Program-made: the position numbers and the translations under genes
Shown: piece after piece, positions 21,589 to 21,798 of the stretch
How positions within the stretch are numbered: position 1 is the first letter of the stretch
Layout: the number at the start of each line of letters is the position of its first letter
Source: Pseudomonadota bacterium
GTDB lineage: Bacteria; Pseudomonadota; Alphaproteobacteria; Azospirillales; Azospirillaceae
Direction: 5' to 3'
Length of the DNA: 21,798 bases
NCBI GenBank assembly: GCA_023411035.1
Contig: JAEYPE010000129.1
Span: 1-21,798, forward strand
Notes under the pieces: generated by a model
The model's database searches: none
Told to the model about the DNA's origin: nothing
The model's input: only the letters and a program-made list of their open reading frames with translations

Positions 21589-21798
21589 ATGAACGAGGCT
21601 AGCAAGGTTGTCCGGCTGCGTCAGCCGGAGGAGATCGACGATCCACTGACGGCCATCCTGCGCGCGGGAGCCGCCGATTGCTTGAACAGGCCATTGAGGC
21701 GGAGGTGGAAAGCTTCTTGGCCTCCTTCAAAGACCTCAAGCTGCCGGACGGCCGCGACCGGATTGTTCGACATGGCCACGGCCCGGAACGCGCGATCC
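21589..21798 (+). pseudogene. IS256-family transposase, frameshifted and truncated at window end
   Basis: The frame from ATG 21589 gives MNEASKVVRLRQPEEIDD and LTAILRAGA, typical of IS256 (mutator-type) transposase N-termini; AAGGAG lies 9 nt before the ATG. After about residue 28 the expected sequence continues in another frame as RLLEQAIEAEVESFLASFKD, followed by DGRDRIVRHGHGPERAI, starting at 21675. One base seems to be missing near 21670-21674. In the first frame the reading stays open to the edge but gives an unrelated arginine- and serine-rich sequence. This suggests an inactive copy, though programmed frameshifting or a sequencing error cannot be excluded. The catalytic DDE residues lie outside the window. 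Confidence 0.75.

Larger units (their letters stand above)
21480..21798 (+). mobile_element. IS256-family element, left part (truncated by window end)
   Basis: The transposase frames from 21589 mark an IS256-like element reading rightward out of the window. The left boundary is approximate: the non-coding stretch 21405-21588 (184 bp) holds no gene. Its part around 21488-21530 is likely the element's untranslated left end, but the terminal inverted repeat cannot be fixed without the right end. Confidence 0.6.

Overview
The window is very GC-rich (about two thirds G+C by eye) and reads as the chromosome of an alphaproteobacterium, most likely Azospirillum or a close Rhodospirillales relative. 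The reasons are the cmk-rpsA-ihfB-lapA-pyrF-trpF order, the bolA / J-protein / cobS / cobT block of the aerobic B12 pathway, and the style of the proteins. The genus is inferred from gene order and protein style; no search was run. No rRNA, tRNA or CRISPR array was found, and there is no gene-free stretch over 300 bases.

Layout. Bases 1-4355 hold core genes: the 3' end of cmk, rpsA, a convergent DUF2189 membrane protein, ihfB and a LapA-domain protein. Bases 4435-8273 look like an accessory block set between lapA and pyrF. It has a two-gene amino/imino-acid redox operon (ornithine cyclodeaminase-family protein and sarcosine-oxidase-like FAD enzyme), then a stress cassette of a 46-aa membrane microprotein and two DUF2382 (YsnF/AvaK) proteins behind a candidate EcfG-type promoter. 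Bases 8417-9789 are pyrF-trpF. trpF ends inside a 114-bp multi-hairpin repeat and is followed by a zinc-sensor-like diguanylate cyclase and upp rather than by trpB.

Bases 11776-15755 form an iron-related region: an FbpB-type permease on + and an FbpA/FutA-type ferric-binding protein on -, with a pirin gene between them. Both transporter genes have similar Fur-like boxes upstream. No transporter ATPase is present. A small four-cysteine secreted protein follows behind a promoter with a perfect TATAAT. Bases 16515-20667 hold cobT, cobS and a C-terminal J-domain protein on -, with bolA divergent on +. At the right edge, after an AT-rich promoter region, there is a ribbon-helix-helix protein and then the left part of an IS256-like element. 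Its transposase frame is broken by an apparent one-base deletion, and a hairpin abuts its start codon.

No wholly new multi-gene system is evident. The most unusual items are the 9787-9900 repeat that supplies the trpF stop codon, the CZB diguanylate cyclase lacking the canonical zinc cysteine but keeping an I-site, the split iron transporter with matching boxes, the paired 20-bp-phased sites before pirin, and the EcfG-like promoter on the DUF2382 cassette.
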